The notes: generated by a model from the letters alone, not told the origin. Counted from the first letter of the stretch, positions 39,797 to 53,935 are shown. The stretch: 64,000 bases of DNA from Daucus carota subsp. sativus (GCF_001625215.2 NC_030381.2:38128689-38192688); one strand, 5' to 3'. Made by a program: numbers and translations.

Positions 39797-42700
39797 GCAC
39801 AAATGACGATAAGGAATCATTAAGCCGTGTGGTGGAAAGAATTTCACCTTTTAATGAAGATCAAGGGAGCCTTGTGTTTTACTTTGCGATATGATTATAA
39901 ATCAGAGTCTAAGTATTTTGTTCGAGTACTAAAAATATGATAAAAAATAGGTCAAAACTCTGTCATCAGTGTGCATATGCATGATGCATGAGTGTAATAT
40001 TATCTGCATTATTATTCAATAAACGTTCTGGTGCGTTTTCATTTGTTTATAACAATTTTCGATCTTGTGTAATATCCTGATTTCAATTCTGATCATTCCT
40101 GGTTTATAACCTGTCCACAGTAATTTACAATATTTATTATTTTATCAAAAATATTTTAATATTTCATTTTATTATGAAGATAAAATAATGTAGTATATTA
40201 CTAATTATCGCATTTTTAGAGAGAATATAATAAATATATGAAATAATTTTCAAAAGAATCTCACATTTTCCCGTATCACTTGAGTTACCGGGGTGGACAG
40301 AAGAAAGAAATCATGGGCCTGGAGAATTATTTATTGAAGCGAAACAAATTATAGGACTGCGTGTTACAAAATTTGTTAATAAAAATTTGGGTCAATAACT
40401 TATGGTGAGTTGGGCTTGGTAGCACGTTTGGTTCTCATGCTGTGGGCAACCGGGCCTCTGGGCTCTGGTATATTCTGTACATGGAATATCAAGAACTCAA
40501 GTACACGTTGAGACGTAAACAATTCAAGACATGACTGTTGTTTGTACTTGAACAAATACCAAAACATATAAAACATGCAAACAGCATAAGACAGTATAAT
40601 TGCCGCTTTGAAAACACCGCAAGGCATAGTCTTATTAGTCTGTCAATTTCATAATATCTCAAAATGATCGTTGACTTTTATTTGTGAGGCCCTGATCAAT
40701 GTTGAAAGTACAAAATTTATATTCAACGAAGTCTTTGAGAGCTGTTCAGAACCTCACTTATATAATACTTACTAGTTGCATGCGGAGCTATCTTTAAAAT
40801 TACATCTAATGACAGCCGATTCAGATCATACTATTGATAGTAATATGATAATGATATATTGAGTGTGAACATGAAAAATTCTAGAAATAAATAATTCTCG
40901 CTCGATAATATATGTATATAAAAAGTTTTAAATTAATGTATTCGGTATTAATTTTCGTTGAACATGAGTTGGTGACATATGTATATCGGGACTCCGACCC
41001 GTATTTTATAAGCCCTTCATCTTTGTTTAAAAATTTGAGCTCTATTTTTTTAGTGAAAAGAATGTTTTTGTAGTTTTATTTTTCTGATTGTTTTGTAATT
41101 CTGGTTCCGCTTTCTGCACAGTAGTCATGGAATCTTGTCTTGCAGAGTTCATAATCAACTGTCTCTATAATAATACATGCGTTACGGCCAGGGAGCATGC
41201 TGGAATGCCTCATGAAGCTGACAAGCTTATAATACACTTCTTAATTAAATTGTTTATTTCCAATATTTTATCTTTAGTTTAGCCCTGTGGCATGAGAAAT
41301 GATGAATGTCGAGAGGACTTTCTTTATAAAATAGAGAGGTCGGTGTCCCTACTACAGTGCCAAGGATCAATAAGATCATGCTTAGGAGTTGTTGTCTCCA
41401 ACTAATTACTAATTATAGGTAAAGCTTAATTAATTAGCAACTATAACAGCTGATCTCATACATAATTTAATCAGTTTAGTATGAAGTTGACCAATTACTC
41501 TACTGGCTAGTGATCTTGATAGGCACAGGTTGTGATTTATAAATTATTCGAGCTTAACTAGTGTGAATACTTACGTATACTAGACATCTGTTAATTAATC
41601 ATATAGTACCTAATATCATCATTAGTTTCAATGGAGCTAATCAGCATTGTTCTGTTTCTATTTTGTTTCTTGTTTTTAGCTTTTTGGAGATATATAAAAT
41701 ACATACATAAGTTTCAACTGTTATGGATGGCAGGGTGTGCGAGCACGATTGAGGTTGCAATGTCTGAAGTGCAAACTTTTCTTTTCTTGACGAAAATTAA
41801 ATATATAAATGAGAATCACATCAGGTACAACAGGAATGTAAAACTAATTCGAGACATTTATGTTTCGAGTAATTATACACAACTATCAATTATAGGCCGC
41901 ATATAATTATCTGAGGGAAAAAAATCATTGAATGATAAAAACTCAAAACAAAAGTCATTAGATGATAAAAGCTTTAAAATAAGCATTTTTTTAGGAAAAA
42001 TGTTATATCCAGAGCAATCTTTTAATATTCAAAGCAATTTGCAAAAATTTGTATTGAAATGCATGATTTGTGTAGATGCCAGGGAAGCTGAGAATTGAAT
42101 ATGCTCTGGAATTAAAAATGCTCATCTGGATTTAACAGTCTCTTAAAATTTATAATTAATAGTCCCTCAAAATTTATAATTAATGTCATCCGGCGTAAAA
42201 AGAACCGTTGATGATATACTACGCATGTCAGTACTTGGATCGAACCGTGAAAACATACTTTAACTAGGAAAATCCTGCAGTTATGTATTTTGTTGCAAAC
42301 TTGCAATGTACATATATTCGATTATTCGAATTTGTTGAGGGTGTGCTCATTCGTATGGCATTACAATATCAGATGAAAGTCTTTTCATCATAAAATTTTA
42401 TCATCTAACCGAAAAAATATAAGATACTTTTGAAAATTCAAGATATAGAAGTTATTATCCGTAAAGATGATCAAACAGAATTGGAGAAAACTATTGAATC
42501 CCATTGATTATGACGTCCTATGGAGTGAAATTGTTCCGTTAGAGTCTTATCTATGTGAGTGGTGGTGCAGGTATGTATGAATGAAGTTGGCATATATCTG
42601 GTGTGAGTGGATTGTGTATGCGTGTACTTTTCCATTCTGAGTAGTGAAGAAACTGATAGATAGATAATAAAACTGGACTGTGTGGAGGTCTTCGTCATCT

Positions 42701-45700
42701 CACTTCATCATTTTACAAACTGAGGTATACTAGTAATTAGTAAAGTACTGCCATGCATGCACACGTACGCTTCAACGTATATTACTTTTATACGAATCGT
42801 TCAGCTCGTCTATGTAATTGTGCCATAATGCGAAGATATGATCAGCTCTCCATGAACCATCGATGCATGACGTTCAAACACAAAATGATTCGCACTCTCT
42901 CCGGACAGGGACGGATCTAGAAAATCATGCTCGCAGGAACAGAAATTAATATTGTAGCGGTCCAGTGAGATTGTAAATTTTAATATCCCACATTCAATAG
43001 ATAAAAAATATTTGGATCTTTTATAAAAATAAATAAATAATTAACATATACCAATTTCATAGCACTTGTAAGACATGTATGGATTGTTACTAGTATCATA
43101 CCAGGTCACAAATTTGTATCTCACACACACAGTGTGTTGCATGAATGCAATCAATGGCGAGATCGGAATTGACCTATTCTAACTAAATTTAAGAAACCAG
43201 TATTTTGTAAAATTTATAAATTCTAGTCCCATGAACGATCAACCTTTTTCTTTTATTAATGGATGGGCAAATTAGGTTTGTCTTAAAAAATAGGAAGTCG
43301 ATAGAGGTGGGAAAGAAAACGCCACTAACCCGTGCCTAAAGTTGAGTAAAATGAATAATGTGAAAATAGAAAGTTGTTCAAAAGTGACTCGCTCAAACCA
43401 AATGCCCATGACTCTTGCTTTTAGCCAGATCTATCTATCTACACTCACCTTCAAACATTATTTAATGAAATTAGCTACCAACCTACACCTCATGACTCAT
43501 GACGCTCCAATATCTAGCTAGGGCCTAGGATCCCCGAATTTCATTTCGCAATCATTTCTCTCCATAATGTTTTCTATTTTTCTACAATAATATAATTATT
43601 CAACTATAAATTCACAAAATTCAACGTGGATGCAGATACAAAATGTCTTGTTTGTTGTTACTGGTTCGTGCTCAGTTTTGAAATAATATGTGGAGAAATT
43701 TCAAAATTGAGATCGGTGGAAAGTAAAGCATTAGTACGAAGAAAACAACTAATTCCAACTAAAACTTTGACAATGCTTATTGGAGTCACGGAATTCTCTC
43801 AAAATGTATGTATTAACACCTTCGTAATCACATCTTCATAATTGTTAGATAAATGTTTATTACTTATAATATAAAAATAACATTTTAAAAGTTTTAAAAT
43901 TCTAGATACTTCAAAAATTATCTTTAATTTTTTTCTAAATTCTATTTGACAATATTTAATTAATTCAACTCGCATTAATAATATTGAAATTTAATGTATG
44001 TGTACTAGTTATCCAATTAAAATTAGTAATTTATAAACATAATTTAAAAATACATAGTATTATTCTTAAAATTTTAGATAAGGAGATCATCCACGAAATG
44101 GACAGAACCGTGAAATTAATTGTTTCACACTAGCTATTAGAATATATACACTAAATTGTGATTAAAAAAAACATCATAAATAGTAATTATTGATGTATAA
44201 TCAAAGCACTTTTAAAGAAGCGTAGAAAAACTAAACACTTATATTATGGAGCAAATGAATTATATTACATAATTTTCAAGAGTGCATCAGGAACTGATAA
44301 ACGGTGGTGTTAGCTTAATCGTGTTGATATGTTAATCGCATAAAAACCAAAGACTTGCGCAACTCGAACTTTTATTCACCAGATTCTACTTCATTAATCT
44401 GGTTGCACGGTCCTGTCGATATTTAAACGGATGCACAAAAATTATTAGGAGCAGCAAACGTGAGGAGTTTGGTTAGCTAAGGCATGCAATTCTCGAATTG
44501 CGTAATTATCTACAACTGTACATGTGACACGAAAAAAACAGATCTCGACCTTCTCCGCCATTATGAGTATTCTTAGTACTTGGTTGATAACAAATCATGG
44601 AGATGTCTCGAGCATATTACACCAAAAGGGTATATACTTTAATGATCGTCTTTCTATCTTCGAATGTCAATTTGGATGGTCCATGAGCTAGATGTGTTGT
44701 GGATGGTTCTCTACCATCCATGTATTTTGTGCCACGGATGTTAGTGATCATCAAGATGCCGTCTGCTGTCTGCTTCGTAATCGATCATATGGAATTCGAG
44801 ATTTTTTTCGGGGTTATTGAATTAGTTGTCACGTTTAAATTGCGGATTTAATTCTTTCTTTTCTCGCTTTATTTAAGAAATTTGGTGGATCGTTCAGCGC
44901 ATTGTAAATTTAATTCTTTATTCACCCAATTAAATTTATGGATTAATACTTTTTTGATAATTGATTTTGCATGAATCGGATGGGAAGTCTTTTTTATGAT
45001 ATCTACACCGACTTAAGAGTATTTTCAGACAGTTCAAAATCTTTCTAAAATTTAATAAATTATGTCATAACTAAAAATCATAGATGGTACATAAAATTTT
45101 GTACACTTCAACGACACATTATCTGATTACACATAATTTAGTATCATATTAAAATGATATGTATTATTTATAATAATTTGAAATAAAAATATGTCATTTT
45201 AAAAATATAATATATCAATATAACAAGTACTATAAAAGCAAATATCTCACAAGTTTACTAAATTTTACACAATATGTTATAGATCCAATTTAACTAATCA
45301 TTTTTAAGCAAAATTATTGGAATACCTCCTTATATAAATCACTATATAAATATTATTAATCATTATAACGACTAAATTAAGCTCATGAGTTCAATTCTCT
45401 CAACATGTCATAACTTGTTCTATAAAGATATTCATTTTATTTACGGGTAAAAGTTTGCTGCAAATATGATATATTCGTACGTAGCTGTCTTTTTCACAGC
45501 CGGTCTGTGATATTTCATTACGCAAGTAGCCAAAAGAAGCGATGGTACAAAATTCCGGTGCCACGAAACCTGTCCAACGCTTTATCGTTTACACAAATAT
45601 ATGGGAGCAGGAGCCTAGTGTATGTTGACCTTCTATTTTGTATAGACCTGCAACTTCTGTGTATATATTTTTACCTTTAGAAGCTTTTTGGGGAGTGGAA

Positions 45701-47239
45701 TTGAGCCATTTGGATGGGCACCATTCAATTTTGCAAGTAACTTTTGGACAAACTTTTAACAAGTGCTTCTCATCTACTTGACATTTCAATAAAAGAAATA
45801 CTATAACAATGGTAACTAAAGTTTAAAGTTCAAGAATCAAGCCGAGTGAAGCCGGCTTTGCCTCGGTCACTATTAGCAAACAACAAATGCGCAGAGAAAT
45901 TAAGGTTTTTTTTCATGTTTGAACCAAACAAGTAGAGAAATTAAACAAGCTTTAGTCTATGGCCTACATGTAATTACTTTTGCAATGAATGTTTTATTAA
46001 TGAAGATATTAGTTCTAACTTTTCTTTTATATAATACATAACATAATATCGATATAAAAACAGGATATCGGACTTAATCGGTGATCAAAATTTAATCTGG
46101 AAATAATTAAATATTATTTATAAATTATATTATTATTATATCATATATCTCATAAAGTCAAAATAATAGCATGAAATTATATATCACAAAAATATTTTTT
46201 GTTATATATATACATCAACAAATTTAGTAAAATGTAAAATAAAATATTATTAACAATATAATATACGTTTATTAAGTATTCACGCATAACAGTACACCTT
46301 TTTTATTTTTTAAATTAAATCATTTTAATTCAAAATAAAATATAATCTTCTATAATTGACCGATTAATCTGATTTTTGACCGACTTTTCAGAAAATCAAT
46401 TTTTCGAGAAATAATTTTAATATAGTTATCCTTTAATCAAGATAAATCTCATCTGATCAACGATTAATCGATGATTATTTTTAATTAATTACTGATTTTT
46501 AAAACAATGTATAATACAATGTTTATCGCTATTTTAGTCCATCATTTTGAGTATTTTATTTGTGATGATGATGAAAAGATAATATAACCGCTGGACAAGT
46601 ATTATCATGAATAATTAATTCAGATATAAAAAGTAATTTTATTTATAATATATGCTAATTTATCGATCTGTTTAAAAATTGAAAACTAAAACATGGAATT
46701 TATAATTTAAATTATTCGAAAAAAGACTCTCAAAGACGAAGAATAATTGATTTGATTCTTCTGGTCACGTAAAGAACCTATCAAAGGTAAAGGCATGGCC
46801 TAACCAATTAATTAAGAAGGTTCTTACCATAATACGGAAAAGGATCTACATTCTTATCTTTTAGTACAGATAATAATGTTCAAAGTTTATCCGAGTATAA
46901 TCACAGCACATAATTGAGAAGTTTCTTAAGCCTTCAACGCATGGAAAGTTTCTTTGGATTCTTTCCAACTAAAGGTTCTTCAAATCAATTTAGCGATCCG
47001 GGGTGCAACATGTAATGCACTTTGTGAGTTGATTATTAAAATAATTATATATAGAAACTAATAATTGACGTATTAAAAATCATATATGTTCCACTTAAAA
47101 AAAACTACATGTGTTATATTATTATAATTTTTAGGCTTATAATTTGAATATTGTTACCAATTTTGGATCCATTTCACAAGTGGGTCAGATATTTATATAG
47201 ATACACCTACGTGTGTGATTGTTATAAAAGGAGCATAAA

Positions 47240-48203
47240 GCCCTTTGTCTTCCTTTTCTTTTGGAGAAAAACAATAGAAAGATAAAAAAATTCTATGCAC
47301 CTACAAAAGCAGGCAAGCAAACAATATTCCAGACTTTTCTAACTGCCACACTTAATTTTATTTTATTTTGCTTTATATTTCAGATTCTTCTGCTTAAAAA
47401 GATGTTTATCGTTAGTATTTCAAATAATTTAAGTAAAATGTGATTTTATTACTTTTTCCTATATTAACAAGAACATGCATTGATGCTCTTTCTTTTCCTC
47501 TCCCTCTGGCCGTTAGAGAGAAGCTGCCTTTTGAGGAAGTCATCGTATTAACAATGTCAATAACATTAAAATTTTATGTTCTTTGTTTGTTCTTCCTTTT
47601 TTCAATAAAATTCGTTTTAAAGTTTTTTTCAAAATTTTTGTATTAGTTTGTTTTTTCGGATCTAAGAATTTAAAAACTTTTTCGATTTGACCTTCTTTCT
47701 CTTAGATCTTAATTCCACAGAGCTACGAATTTCTCGTTCTTCCCGGTGATTTTGTTCTCGACAGTGGTCGGAATTATCTTGTTTTTGTGGGCTTGTTCCC
47801 GGGATCTAAAAATTGTTTTGGTTTAGCTAGTATTTTATTTACGCATTTGCAAATTTAAGATTGCTAGGTTGTGGTTTTGGTTTTTGTTGTCTCACCTTTG
47901 TGTGAGTTTTGTTATTTTCTCACCATTTGTGTGAGTATACCATTTGTGTGAGTATGATGTTTGATTTAGTAATAAAAGTTGTTTGGGCATTGCATTCTCA
48001 GTCAATAGCTCAAACTGGTTATGGCGGAAGAGGAAGTGACGAAGCATGTGTACACATCATCTTTAACAAATCACGTGATTTTATCTCCAAGAAGAATGGA
48101 TTGATTGGTGATTGTTTTTGTATTTTGTTTGTTCGACGCGACTGTTTATGTAGATGCCGTATGGCCTTTTATTATTGAATGAACTCATTTATTAAAAAAA
48201 AAC
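47240..48203 (+). other. Possible non-coding transcript or retroposed sequence with 3' A-run
   Basis: The base composition shifts here from strongly AT-rich to T/C-rich leader-like sequence (CCTCTCCCTCTGGCCG, TCTCGTTCTTCCCGG). Three CTCACC/CATTTGTGTGAGTAT units follow (47895-47957), then a more balanced stretch to a run of A at 48195-48203. The pattern resembles a 5'UTR plus short open frame, or a truncated retroposon ending in poly-A. No recognised protein is encoded. Confidence 0.25.
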
Positions 48204-48228
48204 TAAAATTTTATATTTCCAACAAATT

Positions 48229-48232
<4 letters not shown>

Positions 48233-48278
<46 letters not shown>
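48233..48278. repeat. (TA)n microsatellite
   Basis: A pure TA dinucleotide run of about 46 bp. It lies 30 bp after the A-run that ends the transcript-like segment, a common place for such repeats next to retroposed tails. Confidence 0.95.
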
Positions 48279-48279
<1 letters not shown>

Positions 48280-49333
48280 CTTGCCTAGTTTACATGTGTC
48301 AAAATTAATTTTTTGACAATTTAAACTTATACATGTTACAAATGAGTATTTGTTCTGATACATTTTGGTCTGAACAAGAGTGTAATTTGGATATCCGAGA
48401 TAAGATGAAATTCTCTTTTTATATTATATATCACATAACAATTTACATTAAGCATACAATTATCTTTATAATATATATATTAGCAAAAGGCACTTTATTT
48501 TTGTAAAAATTTAATAATAAAGTAATGATGGACATAAGAAATATTAAGTTTAACTATAAAGAAAATTAAAATAGGGTTTCACCTTTCTACAATTTTTGTC
48601 GAATAAACCAGCCAGCTACTTTTTTCTGACCTGCTTTATTCCAAACTAGAATCAACAAAGTAAACTATTAGAATATTTAGATAAAAATAAAGTTACTAAA
48701 GTAAATATTCAGCTAATAAAAAAATGCGGAAAAATAGCAAGCCGAGCCGAAGTGATGGCGAGGGAGCGTAAGAGTATAATTTGTAAGCATGTGCACAGTG
48801 CGGTTCATCGTGGTGGTCACAAAACGATATAGGCCACTGCTACCCTACGCACTAACAAAGGTTCTCTCGCAAGGGCTGTGGGTCCCATGCTATACCCTCT
48901 CCAGTCTCCACTGGTTCTCACTTCTTAGGTCAATAACAATAAATGAGTACATGGAAAATTTCTTAATTTTTTATCTTGTGGAATAAATAAGTGTATCGTC
49001 TCAGTTGAAATTTACATATTTTGTTCACTTCTATAGTTAATTTTTGATATATAATTGGTCTTTGTATTTGGTTGTAACTCTTTGATTAAACATGAAAAAT
49101 CAAGTAATATAGATAAATGAAAATAAATACAGTAATACTAGCAAAGTGGTATATTTATATAATTTTTTTTATATCCCGAAAAAGTATATATTTATTATAT
49201 ATATAATATATATTCAAACAAATTAAATGAAAATCAATAGAACCCTGTCGTAACCAATATCATCCGCTTCTACTCAATTCAATACCATCATCAGAAACTC
49301 GTCAAGACCCCCGACGCGTGTCTATTCAAAATG

Positions 49334-49738
49334 GTAATTCGAGTCGAGCGAGTTGTGGTTAGTCGAGTTGGACGAACCGACTAGTTTAATTTAATTGAGA
49401 CAAGATCTATAACCTGAACTCGACTCATTTAATTTTATGAGTCGAGTTGAGCCCGTTCATTTAACTAAACGAACCAGTTTGAACTTGTGGATTTAGCGGA
49501 CTTATTGAATTTTACACTTAATTGAGTTTATATATCTATATGAACTCAACTTGTTTAATTTCATGAGTCGAGACGGTTATTCGGCTCGTTTAATTTTACG
49601 AGTCGAGTCGAACCGAACCAATTTATTTAATTAAATGAGTATGAAATCATGTTCGAGCTCAACCCATATATAAATTTAAAGCGAATCAGGTTTTATTAAC
49701 GAGCTCAACACTTCACGAGTAGCTTGACTCGAATTATA
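49334..49738. mobile_element. Second copy of the GAGTCGAG-type Mutator-like MITE
   Basis: The left end TAATTCGAGTCGAGCGAGT and right end TTGACTCGAATTATAG are inverted like those of the element at 22988. The interior has the same GAGTCGAG/ACTCGACTC units with 'tttaattaaa' spacers, and the length (about 405 bp) matches. I find no perfect target duplication; the flanks show only a loose TGTCT match. It is non-coding. Confidence 0.6.
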
Positions 49739-49744
49739 GACATG

Positions 49745-50660
49745 TCTTAGTGGGTGTTTTGGTAAAGGAACTTTTGGACATTTTTGATATAGAAGTCCAC
49801 TTTTGCTTAATGGATGTATTTGGTTAATTTTGAGAAGCACTTGTATTGAAGCTTAGAAATCCAAAAAAAAAAAAGTTAGGAACCTAACTTATTTTGAGAA
49901 TCTGTTCGTGCAGTGTCCAACACTGTTGTTTACTTTCCCAAACTGCCCAACATCCCGTTTAACTTCCCAATGTACCCACCTTTTTCACTCTCTCACCTCA
50001 CTCTTTCACCTTATTCATCTCTCTTATTTTCACTCTCTCTTCATCTATTCTATCACTTCTTTTCTCTTTTTAACTAAACCAAATTATATTTACTCATTTT
50101 AACTTCCATCTTATATTTTTATTTGTAATTTAAATTTAAGGTTTATTAAAATTAAAAAAAATTATATCTATAATCATTAAATTCAAAACTCCTTAAAAAT
50201 TAGTGACATGTCCATAAGGAAATTTAAATTAATTAAGTGATTTTAAAATAAAAAATAAAAATTTGTAATAATAATATAATTACAGTAAATATATTTTAAA
50301 AATAAAAATATTATCGTTTTAATATATAAAAATTATACATTACTCTACGATTTATTTTAAATAGAAATGTAGAAGATATATTGGGTGGAGGAGAGAATGA
50401 AATAAGGTTAGAGAATGAAAAAGGTGGGTAGAATAAGAAGATGAACAAGAAAGTGGGTATTGGCGAAACTGAAATTTGAAGCTGGGCACTGCGGGAATGG
50501 ATTCTTTATTTTGGAGTATTAGTTTCTCCAAACATTTGTAATCAATTTATATCCAAACACTTTTAATAATTTATAAGTTCAAATCAACTTTTCACTTACA
50601 ATCTATTTCATTTTTTAAATGATAAGTCACTTTTTTAAAAAGTACAGTCAAACGGTCTAT
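49745..50660. mobile_element. Foldback (long inverted repeat) element
   Basis: The two halves are inverted relatives. TACCCACCTTTTTCA (49973-49987) is perfectly complementary to 50416-50430. The pyrimidine-rich left arm (CTCTCTCACCTCACTC) mirrors a purine-rich right arm (GGAGGAGAGAATGAAA), and GTGCAGTGTCC on the left mirrors the GCAGTGCCC-type sequence read from the right. The arms are roughly 250-300 bp around an AT-rich centre. The outer ends carry GTTTGG-type words as in hAT derivatives. It is non-coding. Confidence 0.6.
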
Positions 50661-50984
50661 AATAGGCACCCCCGATAATAAGTCCCATGCTGACAAACCT
50701 TTCCTACTCTTGATTTATACCGTGTTTCTTTTTAAGTTAATTTTCTTGAGGTGGGATCCAAATAATCGTTATATTCAATTGATGAAGGAGTGTCAGTGTC
50801 ACATTATAATGCAAGTAAGTTATATTAATATTGTTTTATGTATTCATTATAAATAAATATTTATTTGAATTGACGAGCAACATATGATATAGAATATCAT
50901 ATATTATAATTTTATAATAATGAATAGTCACAAAATATAATATATATATTTTTTGGGGAAAATAGGTTTTTTACGAATTTCTGT

Positions 50985-51470
50985 AAGTGGTCGTTTGGTT
51001 CGCAGAGTTGTATTAGAAATCAGATTAAAGTGTTACGGGTTTAAGGTATTATATATGATCTTATGTGTTTGGTCGAGTGCTGGAATCAATATTCAATTAT
51101 TTTAAAGAAATTGAGTTTTTAGTTTATATAAATTAAAAATATTAATAAAATTATTATTATTATTATGATGATTATTATTATTATATATTTTTACATCATT
51201 GATTATTCTTTTATTAAACATGTCTTTTGGTTCACTGAGTTGTATGGTATGGGTTGGAATGAGAAATCGGAATAATGAGATGTGGTTAAACATAGCATAT
51301 ATGATATCATGTGTTTGGGGAAGTGCTGAAATCAATACACTCGCTTTAAAAAAATATTATTTTATATTAATTATTAAAATTATTATTATACATTTTTGCA
51401 ACATTGATTATTATTTTATTAAAAATTAATATCTAATTACATAAATAGATGTTAAAAATAAAATTAATCT
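50985..51470. repeat. Diverged pair of MITE-like units in tandem
   Basis: The unit near 50993-51105 (CGTTTGGTTCGCAGAGTTGT, GTTTGGTCGAGTGCTGGAAT) recurs near 51225-51340 (TTTTGGTTCACTGAGTTGTA, GTTTGGGGAAGTGCTGAAAT), each followed by an ATT-rich tail. A region with CTCATACCC (rough complement of the internal GGGTATGAG style) follows at 51480-51490. They are probably nested or tandem copies of one short element. Confidence 0.5.
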
Positions 51471-52627
51471 TATACCTCAATCTCATACCCGTCTCTCCCT
51501 CCCAATATTCAAAATCTATATATCTTTGGAGTTTGAGGTATGAGTTTAAATTTTTATTATAAACAAATATTATATATTGATTTGAAATAAATAAAACTCA
51601 TATATGAACAATAATTTTATTAATTAATATAAATTAATAACTAAATATGTATAAAAGTGAATATATTGATATCAATAACTCATATCTATTTTTTTTGAAA
51701 TAACTAGTACTGTCTTGAATCGAATCGTTGATTATTTATCCGATTCACAAGAAAATTGTAGGATGACGGAAAACTATGTATGCTAAAGTCTAATTTACAC
51801 TCCTAATTTTAACATGTCGACTTCCAGATCACGAGAAAGTATGTAATCACATGAATTTGCTTTTATTAGCCCACATAAATTGTCAATTTAGTCATTTCTT
51901 TTTCTTCTTTTTTTTGAGTAAAGTCAATTTAGTCATTTCTCATGCACACTACATAAAATCATAAAATAAAATTTACGTGGATGAATAAATAAGGGGCTGC
52001 GTAATTGACGTATGTATATAGGGAACCAGGGGGTCCTGTGGTCAGTATTACAAAAATGTGATATAGCAACCGAGGGGGCTGCGCCTGCTTGGCTGCTGAA
52101 AATTAAGCAAATGATGCGAGGTACAATTAAGTTGGTCAAAACTTTACTAGTACTTAAATAATTATGAACATGCTGCCCCTGGTCCTTGTTGTTCACCCTT
52201 CTTTGTCAAATCAATGACCCCCCATAGGCCATAGCTAATTATCATGCTGCATTAGTTTTAAGTATTTCATTACTATTAACATTCTCAAACTGATTTTGGG
52301 GAAAGGGGGATGTACATATTAATTTCACTAAATCGCTTGATCAATTTTTTCATAAAAATTGGATTAATCGACAATATGATCAACTTTATATATATTCAAC
52401 TCGATTGCTCTTATAAGTATCATATGATTTTTCGTTATTGAATTAATTCGTTTTCGCACAAAATAGCAAATGCACCTTTGGCACTAATACAAAAATCAGA
52501 AGTGAGTTAGATTTAGAGGCCAGTGCCTCTTTGTGAGTTTGTCAGGGTACATACTCAGTTTCACCTCTTCGAGAGGGTTGACCTTCACCCTAATAGATCC
52601 TAATAGATGCATATAATAGTCATTTAC

Positions 52628-53086
52628 GGGATGTATTTGATTGACATTTTTTATGAATTGTTTTTAGTCCATAAATTTTAATGGATTGTATGTGATTTTG
52701 ATTTTGTGTGAATTCTTGATAAAATGTCACAGAGTTGATAGGATTTAAGCACAATGTTTCAAAATTCCATTGATTTTGGTGGGATTTCAAAAAACTTAAA
52801 ATACACTGAAGAATGCCACAAAATCTATCATTTTATGAAATCCGAAGAAATCCATCAGCATTTGAATACCATCAGATTTTAATGGATTTTAAACAATCTC
52901 AATTGAATACCATCGGATTTTAAAGCAGAATTTAAAATCTCAATTGAATACTACCAGATTTTGTGGCATAATTTAAAATCCCAATTGAATACCTCAAGAT
53001 TTTAATAGATTTCAAACAATCCCAATCGAATACGCTCGAATTTTATGAATAAAAAAATACCTTAAAATCCTCATCCAATACACCCT
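52628..53086. mobile_element. MITE with internal tandem units
   Basis: The left end GGGATGTATTTGATTG and the right end (complement GGGTGTATTGGATGAG) are imperfect inverted repeats. Inside, four or five copies of a unit of about 45 bp containing CAATTGAATAC and 'gattttaatggatttt' are arranged in tandem (about 52850-53035). Target duplications are not clear. It is non-coding, and the Harbinger style is a guess. Confidence 0.55.
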
Positions 53087-53925
53087 TTGTGTGTTTTTAG
53101 AAAAATGAAATATTATTTTTAGTCACAACCTTCATAAAAAAAAAGTTATTTTCAATATATTACTTAGATCACATTCTTTTTATAAATTTGATAATGTCAT
53201 CGACTTGTTTTGAATCAATTATAAATATTGATTTAATTCAAAAAATAAAATTTTAATGCTGATCCGACACTTGCTTCTCATCTAACTCGTTCCACATCAA
53301 TTATAAATTTTTTTATTAATTCAATTCAAATACGTCCCCAAAAGACTAGCAAAATTCAATTCAGATTTCTCGAGTTGATTCTAGAAGAAATGACTACTTA
53401 CAGTGAAGGAGATCCTAAGCTCCTTTCATATTCATACCGTTTTCTCTAATTATTTTTCCTGCATATTCTTAACGTAATATACTACTAATATTAGAGCATA
53501 AAAACAAGCCAAATCTTCATAAACATAACGGCTAATAGAATCAATTATTCAGCATATACAAACATACAGCCATACAGCTACCTCACAGCTCTACGCAACA
53601 ATGCAGCTACAATGTGCTCCACACAAATCCAAATAATTAATTTTTATTTAATTTCTTTTAATAATATTATTGTCACACATAATGTATTTTTCATGATTTT
53701 GTCAGGAAGAGTCTCCGTTAAACACTATGAAGCACGTGCCAGATTTAAATTAATCATAAACAATCAACCAATCTCCCATCTTTTTTGGCAGATCCGAAAA
53801 TTCAATAACAATTATTAACTTTCCGATTTTTATTACCGTACTCTTCACACATTTACGCATCCCCAAACACGCCCTTAAATAATCGAATTTCGCCACGTAG
53901 ATTAATTTAAATGGTTACACGTCAG

Positions 53926-53935
53926 CTCCACGTGG
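53926..53935 (+). promoter_or_regulatory. G-box/ABRE-like element in the ALKBH10B promoter
   Basis: CTCCACGTGG contains the palindromic CCACGTGG with a CACGTG core, a binding site for bZIP and bHLH factors. Two further ACGT cores lie just upstream (GCCACGTAG at 53892-53900 and ACACGTCAG at 53917-53925). All three fall within 75 bp of the TATA box. Confidence 0.5.

Larger units (their letters stand above)
39797..49333. other. Gene-poor AT-rich stretch
   Basis: About 9.5 kb without a reading frame that looks like a real protein. The short frames at 40400, 41088, 41631, 43626, 45589, 47261 and 47909 lack domain-like composition or conserved motifs. Contents include AT-rich unique DNA, a small direct repeat of AAAATTTATAATTAAT at 42147-42183, an AATCGAT-rich patch at 46370-46500, a transcript-like segment at 47240-48203 and a TA microsatellite. 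Confidence 0.5.

Noticed and set aside
40400..40627. 75-codon minus-strand frame
   Set aside because: It has no homology I recognise, lies in AT-rich DNA without promoter or splice context, and looks like chance.
43626..43841. 71-codon frame with two Cys pairs
   Set aside because: The composition is random-like, there is no family motif, and it lies deep in gene-poor DNA.
44699..44724. TGGATGGT-tctct-ACCATCCA hairpin
   Set aside because: The stem is only 8 bp with no following T-run or gene, within what chance gives in this much DNA.
45589..45789. Cys-containing 66-codon minus-strand frame, considered as a secreted peptide
   Set aside because: There is no signal peptide and the Cys spacing fits no defensin or similar fold that I know.
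51961..52200. Possible microRNA hairpin near 52020-52120
   Set aside because: I compared it from memory with common plant miRNAs and found no match, and no convincing stem.
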